Assembly (NCBI GenBank): GCA_900316835.1
Contig: ONEL01000012.1
Location: 1-64,000, forward strand
Source: an uncultured Prevotellaceae bacterium
Lineage (GTDB): Bacteria; Bacteroidota; Bacteroidia; Bacteroidales; Muribaculaceae
Length of the DNA: 64,000 nt
Reading direction: 5' to 3'
Both the position numbers and the translations under genes were made by a program. A model generated the notes under the pieces. The model was not told the DNA's origin, searched no databases, and worked only from the letters and a program-made list of their open reading frames with translations. Positions 45,801 to 52,293 of the stretch are shown piece by piece. Numbering within the stretch: position 1 is the first letter of the stretch; each line of letters starts with the position of its first letter.

Positions 45801-47153
45801 TGCCACGCTCTCTGGCGTGGTAGCCACTTGCTTATTGAAGAGTGAGACGATGCTCTGTGAGTCGTCGTAGGGCACATCGCCCTGGTTAAAGCTGTCGAGC
45901 ACCTCTATTTGCGAAGCGGTGGTGATGTTGATGTCTTTTACCAGCTCTTGAGTGAGCAATCCCTCGAGCACAGCATCATAACTCTCGAGCAGTTGTGCGA
46001 TAATCTCCCGCGAATATTCGTTGCTGTTGTACTCGGCTTTCACCTGGCACTTACCATCAAGGATGAATGCCTTAAGATAGAGAGAGGCTTCGAGAGTGCT
46101 ATTGCCCAGGCGCACAGTCTTCATGGGCTTGCCTGCCCACTGCTGGTCGCCAAAGAGGTGTGCATGCCATGCAAACATTGAGTTGGTCTGCAGGTTCATG
46201 TCGGTCATCAAGTCGCTATAGCTGTAAATGCTGTGCTCACGGCAACCGGTCATCTGTTCTTGCAGGGCACGCAGGAAGTCGAGAGTAGTGGTCTCGCCGG
46301 TAAACTTGCCATACACCGGCAAAGTCTTGACCATCATGCCCACGGTGTGTGACATTCGCTTGTCGCTACGCCCATTATAGACAGTAGTAAAGAGCGATTC
46401 TTGCTCATTGTTATATTTTGCGAGAAGAAGGCTATAGGCAGCGGTGAAAAAATTGCTCTTGAAGATGCCATTTTCCTTGCAGAAATACTCCACTCGCTTC
46501 AAGTCGACCTGCATGGTTCGCAATAAGCTCACCTCGCTCGACTCAGGCTCATCGAGGTCGGGCATGAGCTGTGTGAATGTGTCGCCACAGTCGAAGTTGG
46601 TAGCATACCAGCGCTTGGCTTCCTCAAATTCAGGCAGCTTGCGTCTCTCCACCTCGTCGAGCGCTATTTGCGCCATAGTGATGCCCTCGCCAGGAATTTC
46701 CTGTGAGCAATAGGCATGCTCAATGTCGTGAAGCAGGAGCTGCATTGAAGTGCCGTCAACGATGATGTGATGGTAATCTATAAAGAGGTAGTAATGAGCG
46801 CCATCATGCATCACGTCGATGTGGAATAACCTGTCACCATATAAATTGAAAGGCTTGACCAAGTTCAGTTTTTCCTGCTCAATATCTTTAATGTCTCTAA
46901 TATTTACTTTTAAGTCTTCTTTTTCAAGGTCGATAGTCTGAAGTGGCTCACCATCATTACCCAGTTCAATTCTAGTAAACATTGTGGGATGCGACTTGAA
47001 AGCGGCAACTACCGACGCGCACAATCGTTCGCCGTCAAGACTACCATCAAGGACATAGATATAAGGCAAGTTATAACGCGCCTCGCCTGGATGACTGGCG
47101 CAATCCACATAAAGCCCATATTGCGACTTGCTTAGTGGTGCTGATATTTTCAT
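39897..47153 (-). CDS. Dimodular NRPS, C-A-T-C-A-T-reductase
   Basis: A 2418-residue non-ribosomal peptide synthetase. C1 is at ~1-420 (active site HHIIVDG, 128-134). A1 is at ~435-920 (YTSGSTGIPKG 580-590, YGPTE 712-716, YRTGD 799-803, Lys907). T1 is at ~935-1000 (GLTS core, carrier Ser963). C2 is at ~1023-1440 (HHLLFDG, 1149-1155). A2 is at ~1450-1935 (YTSGSTGRPKG, YGPTE 1740-1744, NGK with Lys1927). T2 is at ~1945-2015 (FFELGGTS, carrier Ser1981). The thioester reductase is at ~2055-2418 (GATGYLG 2063-2069, Thr2183, Tyr2214 and Lys2218 of YxxxK). All catalytic motifs are intact. Family knowledge: a terminal R domain releases the chain as an aldehyde, so the product should be a dipeptide aldehyde, perhaps N-acylated by C1 and able to cyclise to a pyrazinone. 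No phosphopantetheinyl transferase gene is in the window. It lies 12 bases after a STAS gene on the same strand. Confidence 0.96.
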   Translation of the reverse strand: MKISAPLSKSQYGLYVDCASHPGEARYNLPYIYVLDGSLDGERLCASVVAAFKSHPTMFTRIELGNDGEPLQTIDLEKEDLKVNIRDIKDIEQEKLNLVKPFNLYGDRLFHIDVMHDGAHYYLFIDYHHIIVDGTSMQLLLHDIEHAYCSQEIPGEGITMAQIALDEVERRKLPEFEEAKRWYATNFDCGDTFTQLMPDLDEPESSEVSLLRTMQVDLKRVEYFCKENGIFKSNFFTAAYSLLLAKYNNEQESLFTTVYNGRSDKRMSHTVGMMVKTLPVYGKFTGETTTLDFLRALQEQMTGCREHSIYSYSDLMTDMNLQTNSMFAWHAHLFGDQQWAGKPMKTVRLGNSTLEASLYLKAFILDGKCQVKAEYNSNEYSREIIAQLLESYDAVLEGLLTQELVKDINITTASQIEVLDSFNQGDVPYDDSQSIVSLFNKQVATTPESVAVVYKDHCYTYSQVDDISNRIAAAIAAMGLGKEDVVSVLIPRCEWMAIASMGVLKAGCAYQPLDPSYPTERLNFMMKDASAKLLIVDPELRSLVNEYEGDVLLTTDIDALPSSPAPSVTIEPDDLFIMLYTSGSTGIPKGCQLTHANLVAFCNWYHRYYDLKPEHRVAAYASYGFDACMMDMYPALTCGAAVHIIPEEIRLDLIALNDYFEKNNITHSFMTTQVGYQFATSIENHSLLHLSTGGEKLASLTPPVGYKFHNVYGPTECTIFTTTFIVDKRYKDIPIGKPLENMRLYIVDPQQHRLPVGAAGELWVAGPQVSRGYLNRPEKTAEVYIDNPFTSDEKYRRIYRTGDIVRYLPGGDIQFVGRRDGQVKIRGFRIELKEVEGIIREFPGIKDATVQAFDEEGGGKFIAAYIVSDSEVDIEALNNFILDEKPPYMVPAVTMQIDAIPLNQNQKVNKRALPKPEKKAQAIEEVNVPMNVLEQELHDIVAQIVGNTDFGITTPLGYAGLTSISSIRLAVQVNKRYGVTLDSKSLVKTGTLQSIENDILKHLMEGGAMATAATTTASSAKALTAVPLSYAQTGVYFECLKNPTSTIYNIPYLLTYPSTIEPERLAGVVKKVVESHPGLSVHFVTDGDKIMQTLTDAATVTVPITRMSDEELATYKNEFVRPFNLQKAPLYRFEVVVTASGTHLLLDVHHLLFDGGSADLMIRQLNATLEGKDVEKETYSYLDFVNDQQAAQESDEFKASQQFFAQRLATCEGASEIAADLPKSDIQGMIGEVVCPVDHDKVAAFGRDKEVTPAHIFLAATALVVARHTNNRDVFLCTVSNGRSNLKIADTVGMFVNTLPLGISIDDVSVEDYLRSTSETFDLTLRHEDYPFARIAADYNFRPAIAYAYQVGVLSQYTVDGQAINQELLELKVPKFKINIKIESRGVVVQYDDALYSERLATSLAQSIAVVVERMMAQSTINVRHISIVSDEQENELAQLRQVATADAPLQLFHDCIGHYAASTPERDALVAVDGKFTYSEMDEVTTRIAAALQARGVKERDRVALLLPRTSRLILALFGVLKTGAAYIPCDPEYPADRIKLILEDSKARYIITTSDRLGSVAPEKAIDVEELIACDAEYHKPDITPDDLAYLIYTSGSTGRPKGVMLRHEGICNYLYGHLANVFANAVLTDAERVLSVTTISFDAALQDIGMAYYNGKTLVVATEEQANNPLELAALIKREGINMVSGTPSRWQTWLTSEDFAQAIANIKIARAGGEKFSDQLLHQLRTVSKARIFNCYGPTEITVASNNAELTRAGIVTVGRPQLNVKEFIVDSDGNELPVGVVGELYIGGRGVARGYNNLDDMTRERFVDYHGTRIYKSGDYAKWLPDGNVVILGRTDHQIKLRGLRIELGEIENVMLKVDGIDKVVIMIRKIAGKEHLCAYYTADRPLAPDAVKDEIAKSLTQYMVPTAYKQLDKMPMTPNGKTDVKALPEPELAVTSAYEEPATKTERTFCDIFADILQMDKVGATDNFFELGGTSLVVTRVIIEADKAGMHVAYGDVFANPTPRQLARLVSGEGDSEGSDEVTSFDYSAINTMLAGNTLDAFRQGERQQLGNVLLTGATGYLGIHILRELIDSDARNIYCLVRGKDAEKAESRLRTLLFYYFADAFKDLFGKRLHVVVGDVTSDFDESLDINTIFNCAAIVKHFSEGTEIEDVNIGGAKRCVDFCLKKGAKLIHISTASTRGLWAGEARDDVFTEQRFYMGQFLGNKYIYSKFMAERLILDAVARQGLSAKIMRVGNLAARSTDGEFQANFQTNSFMGRIKVYNMLGECPFAMRNKTVEFSPINEVAHAIVMLATTPRECCVFHPYNIHTQFLGDVLMGLHTVGEGIRFVEQEEFNKAMDDAKNDPDKARQLSSLLAYQDMAHGQKTTEVKRDNDYTTQVLYRLGFAWSPTSWDYVERMLTAISGLGFFDLE

Positions 47154-47165
47154 GGTTTTATTTTT

Positions 47166-47468
47166 TTACTCAAAATTAAAAAGGTTAATAAATCCTGTCA
47201 TTTTAAACACATTCTTGATATCATCATTCAAGCCAGTGAGCGTGACAGTGTGACCGTGCTGCTTGGCCTTCTTGAGGATGCCGAGCATGATGCGCAGCCC
47301 ACTTGATGCAATGTACTCCATATTTTCGCAGTCAATAACGATATCTTTGTCTTCGTTGTCGTAGAGTGGTTTCAGTTCTTTCTCTACCTGCACTGCCGCC
47401 GCAGTGTCGAGCTGACCATTCAATGTAGCAACTAACTTGCCGTCTAACTCACTAATTTTTGTTTCCAT
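47166..47468 (-). CDS. STAS-domain anti-sigma-factor-antagonist-like protein
   Basis: A 100-residue stand-alone STAS protein of the SpoIIAA/RsbV type. The hallmark IDCENMEYIASSGLRIM has the phosphorylatable Ser (55 or 56) in SSGLR. Family knowledge: a kinase of the RsbW/SpoIIAB family phosphorylates this Ser, a PP2C phosphatase removes it, and only the unphosphorylated form binds its partner. It begins the NRPS operon: the gap to the NRPS start is 12 bases. The sensor with both kinase-like and phosphatase domains at 48683-50875 is the obvious regulator. What it controls is unknown; a link to the NRPS is inferred from operon structure. Confidence 0.92.
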   Translation of the reverse strand: METKISELDGKLVATLNGQLDTAAAVQVEKELKPLYDNEDKDIVIDCENMEYIASSGLRIMLGILKKAKQHGHTVTLTGLNDDIKNVFKMTGFINLFNFE

Positions 47469-47509
47469 AATAATATATTTTATTAATATTTAAAGTAGTC
47501 TTATAAATG

Positions 47510-47517
47510 CAAAGATA
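47510..47517 (-). promoter_or_regulatory. Candidate -7 element of the STAS-NRPS operon
   Basis: On the minus strand this reads TATCTTTG, a full TAnnTTTG match about 42 bases upstream of the STAS start. A -33 TTG at 19-21 bases is not evident, which could mean an activated promoter. Confidence 0.5.
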
Positions 47518-47677
47518 GCAATCATTTTACAAAAAATCTATCCCTCGATGAAAATAACTGGTTTTTTAATTCGTTTTTTTTATAAAATTGTCGCACTTTA
47601 ACCACAATAACAATGCACCATTACCAGCTGGCTTGTGTTTAACGGGAAGTGCCACGAAACCTCTTAGAAGAAAAAAC

Positions 47678-48655
47678 ATGAAAAAAATATTATTTTACTT
47701 TGCACTGGCATCAATGCTGACAATAGCATTAGCATGCCCACAAGAGGTGCATGCCCAGCTCGATGTTGTACCACAACAGCCACAGTACAACGATAACACT
47801 CAATGGTATGTGAACGACAAAGGGAATGGTGCCGATATTTTTTATATCACCTCGACCGAGACTGGAGACTACGCTATGCCTAGCGGCGCCATGTGTCACT
47901 GGGCCGACACCTATCGCGACAGCTTGCGCACGCCAATCTACAATGAGATGCTGGGGGTGGACACACTATTGAGCGGTGATTTGAATTTTTTCTCACCCTA
48001 CTATCGCCAGTGCTCGTTGCAGAGTTTTACCAGCAACGACACCCTAGCCAAGCGGTTACCCATTGCCATAGACGATGTGAAGCGGGCCTTTGAATACTAC
48101 TTGAATAACATTAACCACGATCGTCCTTTCATCCTGGCAGGTTTCAGCCAGGGTGCAATGATTGTGCTTGAGCTACTAAAGGAAATGTCGCCACACACAA
48201 GTAAAAGGATGATTGCCGCCTATGTCATTGGCGCAAGCATCAGCGAGCAACTTGCCAGCAAATGTAGTAATATAGTGCCGGCAAGCGGTAGCGACGATAC
48301 TGGTGTAACAATATGCTACAACTCGGTGCGCGACGCCGGGTGTGCCATGTGGCCCCGTTCGGCACTTGCCATTAACCCGGTTAACTGGCGAACCGATTCC
48401 ACTCCCGCGACATTGGTTACTGAGCCCTCGCCGCTGCTACCACTCAGCTCGCAAGAAAAAGACAACCTCACTATTCACCTCGATGTGCCATCAGGGTTAC
48501 TGATAGTAGAAGGATATAGCGCAACCGACTATGTCTTGCCTCTCGTTGGCAAGGAAGGAAATTACCATTCACGTGAAATATGGCTGTACCGCAATCACTT
48601 GCGTGAGAACATGGCATTGCGAGCAGCCACATTCCTCTCGCACACACCAAAGTGA
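47678..48655 (+). CDS. Secreted DUF3089-type alpha/beta hydrolase
   Basis: About 325 residues from the ATG at 47678, where a good signal peptide begins (MKKILFYFALASML...VHAQ); an in-frame TTG 90 bases earlier is disfavoured. The alpha/beta-hydrolase nucleophile elbow is GFSQGA near residue 170, in the context RPFILAGFSQGAMIVLELL. WYVNDKGNGADIFYI near the start and the late GLLIVEGYSATDYV fit the DUF3089 family. Substrate unknown. It is divergent from the STAS-NRPS operon and convergent with the SpoIIE-type sensor gene, leaving a 27-base gap. Whether it belongs to the NRPS pathway cannot be told; its export argues against a classical type II thioesterase. Confidence 0.8.
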   Translation: MKKILFYFALASMLTIALACPQEVHAQLDVVPQQPQYNDNTQWYVNDKGNGADIFYITSTETGDYAMPSGAMCHWADTYRDSLRTPIYNEMLGVDTLLSGDLNFFSPYYRQCSLQSFTSNDTLAKRLPIAIDDVKRAFEYYLNNINHDRPFILAGFSQGAMIVLELLKEMSPHTSKRMIAAYVIGASISEQLASKCSNIVPASGSDDTGVTICYNSVRDAGCAMWPRSALAINPVNWRTDSTPATLVTEPSPLLPLSSQEKDNLTIHLDVPSGLLIVEGYSATDYVLPLVGKEGNYHSREIWLYRNHLRENMALRAATFLSHTPK

Positions 48656-48682
48656 GAGGCGGTTATAACCTCTGCAACTTTC

Positions 48683-50875
48683 TTACCTCAACTTGGTCAA
48701 TGTGAGCACATTCTTGCCGTCGATGCGCTCATAATTGATGGTGTCCATGAGTTGTCGAACGAGGAAAATTCCTAGCCCACCAATGCGTCGCTCCTCAGCA
48801 CTGAGCGAGGTGTCCACATCGGGGGCATCGGTGGGTGCGAAGCTCACTCCTGAGTCGGTAATCTTAAACTTGAGTGCCATGGCTGTTGCTGTTGCCTCAA
48901 TGCTAATATCTCCTGTTTCTCCCGCCGGATAAGCATAGTTTATAACATTAACCACAGCCTCCTCAACCGCAAGTTTCATACTCGAGGTATTGCTCTCGCT
49001 CATGCTTAGCTTGTGGCACACTTCTTCAACCCAGTCGTTGACTGTTTCCACATGTCGCAAATCGTTAGTGATAGATATTTCACGCGAAAGAATGAAGGTT
49101 TCGGTTGTCGGCATGTATTTAATTGCCAGCATGGTGAGGTCGTCGCTTTGCTCGGCATCGCCCACAAAGGTGTGTACCTCGCGCAACACGTTATCAAGCA
49201 ATCGTTGTGGCGACACACCGGCATTAGCGTTGGCTTGGGAGATCACTCGCGTCAAGCCAAATTGTTGCCTTGTGCTGTTCATAGCCTCAGTGAGCCCGTC
49301 GGTATATAGCAAGAAGATATTGTTAGGCTGTAGCTGAGCCTCTTGACCATCATATTGCCAATCTTCCATCACACCAAGTGGCAAGTTGGGCTTGACATTG
49401 AGTTTTGATGCAGTGTCACTGATGATGAGTGGAGTATCGTGACCGGCATTGCAATAGTGCATGCGACCAGTGGGAAGATCGAGAACTCCAATAAAGAAGG
49501 TCACAAACATGCTTGAGTCATTCCCTTGACACACGGCATGATTGATGAGCTGCATGATGCGCATGGGATTGCTCTCGCGAGAGCCTATGGCACGGAACAG
49601 CGAGTGTGTTACCGACATTACCAGCGCCGACGGAACCCCCTTGCCACTGGCATCGCCAATGGCGAAGAACAGCTTGTCGTCGCGAATGAAATAGTCATAG
49701 ATATCACCACCCACCTCGCGTGCCGCCACCAGTGTTGAAGCGATGTCAATATTACTGTGATCGACGCTTGCGTGAGGTAGCATCTCGCTCTGAATGCGCT
49801 GCGCCACTTGCAACTCGCCCTCAATGCGCTGACGGTCGGTCTCGCTGCGAATGAGCTGGTTATTATTCTTAAAGAAACGATAGATTATATATCCCAGCAA
49901 AGCAAATCCCAATATCATTAGCAACAAAATCCTAAACCGCATCTTATCAAGCTGGCCAAACACCTCGTTGTCATAGCACACCACAGCCACTTGCCAGTGA
50001 GGGTTGCCTTTCATGTGATGAAAGAAAACACAGGCATCCTCACCATCCTTCTCGCTTTTGAACTCAATAACATTGATTTTAGTATTGGTCACAACGCGAC
50101 GATGAACGGTAGAGTCGTTAATAAGCCTAATAGCGTCGTCAAAGTCGCAATGACGTGGGTGGTTACTTGCCGGTTGCGAGATGAGCTTGCCATCGTCAGT
50201 GAGCAACAAGCAGAACGACGAGGGATAGATGTGACGATTGTTGAGTGTATCGCTCAGCCAGCTAAGCGACAAGTCGATACCCGCAACAGCAGCAATACTG
50301 TCGCGTGAGTCTCTAAGTGGAATAGAATAGGTAGTTATGAACTTCTTGGTCACATCGTAGTCGATGTAGGGGTCGCTCCAGTAGGGCTTGCCAGTGGCAA
50401 TGGGCTGGGTGTAGAAATTCAAGGTAGTGTAATCATGCCCACCGCGCTTGGCTATATCTTTCATCACTTTAATTTCATTGTTGATGTTGAAAGCCCATGG
50501 CTCAAATAGATCATCTTCATCATCATAATAACCTGGCTTGAATGCAAGTCCCAGCCCATTGAAGTAAGGATTGGCCTCAACAATCGACTCTAACGCATCT
50601 CCTATTTCTTGAGGCTCCTTGATTAGTTGCTTTAAATCGTCGACGTGGCTATTAAGCACGCCCTCGGTGGTGTTGAGCATTCCTTTTACCAGGATGGCCT
50701 TGGTAACAATCTCACTTGCCGCTCGAGTCTCAAGCTCCTCCTCGAGTATGCTCTTAGTGTAATAATATTGCGCTGCCGAGATGAGTTCTACCAGCAGTGC
50801 CACACCCAATATCATCAAGCTCAACCAGGTGCGACCTTTTAAGAGTTTCTTCGTTTGCGATACTATTTTTTTCAT
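48683..50875 (-). CDS. Membrane sensor with PP2C/SpoIIE phosphatase and RsbW-like kinase domains
   Basis: 730 residues from the ATG at 50875; a GTG nine bases earlier is possible. TM1 is at ~17-38. An extracytoplasmic dCache-like sensor follows (~40-312; YWSDPYIDYD, AVAGIDLSLSWL), then TM2 (~315-335) and a coiled linker (~340-365). The PP2C/SpoIIE domain (~370-587) has all metal motifs: GGDIYD 389-394, GDASGKG 407-413, AGHDTP, YTDGLTEA, SDDLTML. The HATPase domain (~600-728) has the N-box AVEEAVVNVINYA, the G1 box DSGVSF and the G2 box GGLGIFLV. Fusing phosphatase and kinase of one partner switch in a sensor suggests bidirectional control of a STAS protein, and the only one in the window leads the NRPS operon. 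It starts 15 bases after the porin gene on the same strand. Confidence 0.93.
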   Translation of the reverse strand: MKKIVSQTKKLLKGRTWLSLMILGVALLVELISAAQYYYTKSILEEELETRAASEIVTKAILVKGMLNTTEGVLNSHVDDLKQLIKEPQEIGDALESIVEANPYFNGLGLAFKPGYYDDEDDLFEPWAFNINNEIKVMKDIAKRGGHDYTTLNFYTQPIATGKPYWSDPYIDYDVTKKFITTYSIPLRDSRDSIAAVAGIDLSLSWLSDTLNNRHIYPSSFCLLLTDDGKLISQPASNHPRHCDFDDAIRLINDSTVHRRVVTNTKINVIEFKSEKDGEDACVFFHHMKGNPHWQVAVVCYDNEVFGQLDKMRFRILLLMILGFALLGYIIYRFFKNNNQLIRSETDRQRIEGELQVAQRIQSEMLPHASVDHSNIDIASTLVAAREVGGDIYDYFIRDDKLFFAIGDASGKGVPSALVMSVTHSLFRAIGSRESNPMRIMQLINHAVCQGNDSSMFVTFFIGVLDLPTGRMHYCNAGHDTPLIISDTASKLNVKPNLPLGVMEDWQYDGQEAQLQPNNIFLLYTDGLTEAMNSTRQQFGLTRVISQANANAGVSPQRLLDNVLREVHTFVGDAEQSDDLTMLAIKYMPTTETFILSREISITNDLRHVETVNDWVEEVCHKLSMSESNTSSMKLAVEEAVVNVINYAYPAGETGDISIEATATAMALKFKITDSGVSFAPTDAPDVDTSLSAEERRIGGLGIFLVRQLMDTINYERIDGKNVLTLTKLR

Positions 50876-50890
50876 GGCACACACTTTTTT

Positions 50891-52210
50891 TCACCATTTA
50901 ACATGCAAAAATCGGGGGCGCACAATGAGGTTAAGCCATGCCCAGTGCAGGTTACGATTACTGTCTACACGCTTGAGAGCCACCATAGTCTCGGTGCCAT
51001 GCATATAGCTATAGCCCAGCGACATGGTAACCTCCTTGATGGGTGAGTAGGCGGCAGAGAACTCTATCTCATGTCCAAGTGGCTTTTTGAGGTTTTGAGT
51101 GTTAGTAGCAATAGCGAAGTAGTGATAGGTGGCATCAAATTTCAACTTGTTAATGGGTTTATAGCTCGCACCGGCATAGTAGTTCTGCAAACCAGGAGTA
51201 AAACCATTATAATAGGTCGACACATAGAAGAAATCCATGGCTCCATAAAACTTGTGGTGAGAACCATATAGCGGGCTAAAGCCCTTGATTGTCTTGTGCT
51301 GAGTTAGCCCTAAGCCTATACCATCGCCTGCGGGAACGGCAAAGAAGGGATCACCGCTCAAGATATCGTATCCGGCTGTTAGTTTCCATTGATTGCTAGG
51401 CAAGAAAGAGCCTTTCACACTCGCCATCCATGCCGAAATGTCGGTACCACCCTCGTTCTTACCCATTTGGTAATAGAACGAGCCCTCAGCACTCCAGCGT
51501 TGAGGCTTATAAGAAATGTAAGTACCCACGAGTTGCTGATAGTAGGTCTTTTTAAGGTTTTCATCTCTTTCACTTTGCAACCCCTGGTTCATGAATAGCA
51601 CCGACGCCCCAAAAGGCATGCGTGGGTGTTGATAGTGATACCACAGGTTCTGCATTGTCTTGTAAGGCTTGTCACCGTTGCGGTACTCAGTGCCACCATT
51701 CACACTCTCGCTATTTTGGTTGTAGGCGAGCATCAGGTGAACCTTGTGCTGCTTGCTCTCATAGCCAAATTTCACCAGGTCGTGCGAGAGGGCAGTCATC
51801 GCCCAGTCGTTAGAGCCGATGATGCGCTCGTCGTCATAACTTAGCACCTGCCTGCCAATCTTGGCAAAAAAGCCTTTTCGAGAGGTGAGCTGAATCCATG
51901 CTTCATAGAGATTGAACGAGCCTTTTCCCGCCTGCCCCCATATTGCGTTGTGCTGTGCCGTCACGTGTGCCTTGAGAAATGTGCGCTCATAGTCAAGCCC
52001 CAGCCTGGTACGCTCAAGGATGAAATAGGCCTTATTGTCGGTATCCTCGGCATCGGTGGGCAGACCGCCATTACGTAGCTCACCACGGGTCATCAACTCG
52101 GCATCGATTGCGAAGTTATTGAGTTTTTCCCGCTCTTGCTCCTGTGCCAGCACATTAAAAGAAGCAAGCACAAGCGATGCAGCAGCTACAACACACTTAA
52201 TATTCTTCAT
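50891..52210 (-). CDS. Outer-membrane porin of the alginate-export type
   Basis: A 439-residue beta-barrel protein with a signal peptide (cleavage after LA-Q near residue 22). It has alternating amphipathic strands and the family-like segments RTRLGLDYERTFLKAHVTAQ, IGRQVLSYDDERIIGSNDW and YYAGASYKPINKLKFDATYHYF, resembling the Alginate_exp family. The C-terminus has an aromatic end (FLHVKW). The substrate is not inferable. The PP2C/kinase sensor gene follows on the same strand, so they are probably co-transcribed. Confidence 0.78.
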   Translation of the reverse strand: MKNIKCVVAAASLVLASFNVLAQEQEREKLNNFAIDAELMTRGELRNGGLPTDAEDTDNKAYFILERTRLGLDYERTFLKAHVTAQHNAIWGQAGKGSFNLYEAWIQLTSRKGFFAKIGRQVLSYDDERIIGSNDWAMTALSHDLVKFGYESKQHKVHLMLAYNQNSESVNGGTEYRNGDKPYKTMQNLWYHYQHPRMPFGASVLFMNQGLQSERDENLKKTYYQQLVGTYISYKPQRWSAEGSFYYQMGKNEGGTDISAWMASVKGSFLPSNQWKLTAGYDILSGDPFFAVPAGDGIGLGLTQHKTIKGFSPLYGSHHKFYGAMDFFYVSTYYNGFTPGLQNYYAGASYKPINKLKFDATYHYFAIATNTQNLKKPLGHEIEFSAAYSPIKEVTMSLGYSYMHGTETMVALKRVDSNRNLHWAWLNLIVRPRFLHVKW

Positions 52211-52293
52211 GATAATTTGTTATTTATTGTGTATTAAGTCACAAAAATAATAATAATCTCCTAGTTTCCAAAAAAATGTGGCTTCCTATTGAA

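Noticed and set aside
47678..48655. Type II thioesterase of the NRPS
   Set aside because: It is an alpha/beta hydrolase, but it has a signal peptide and DUF3089 features, so an intracellular editing role is unlikely.
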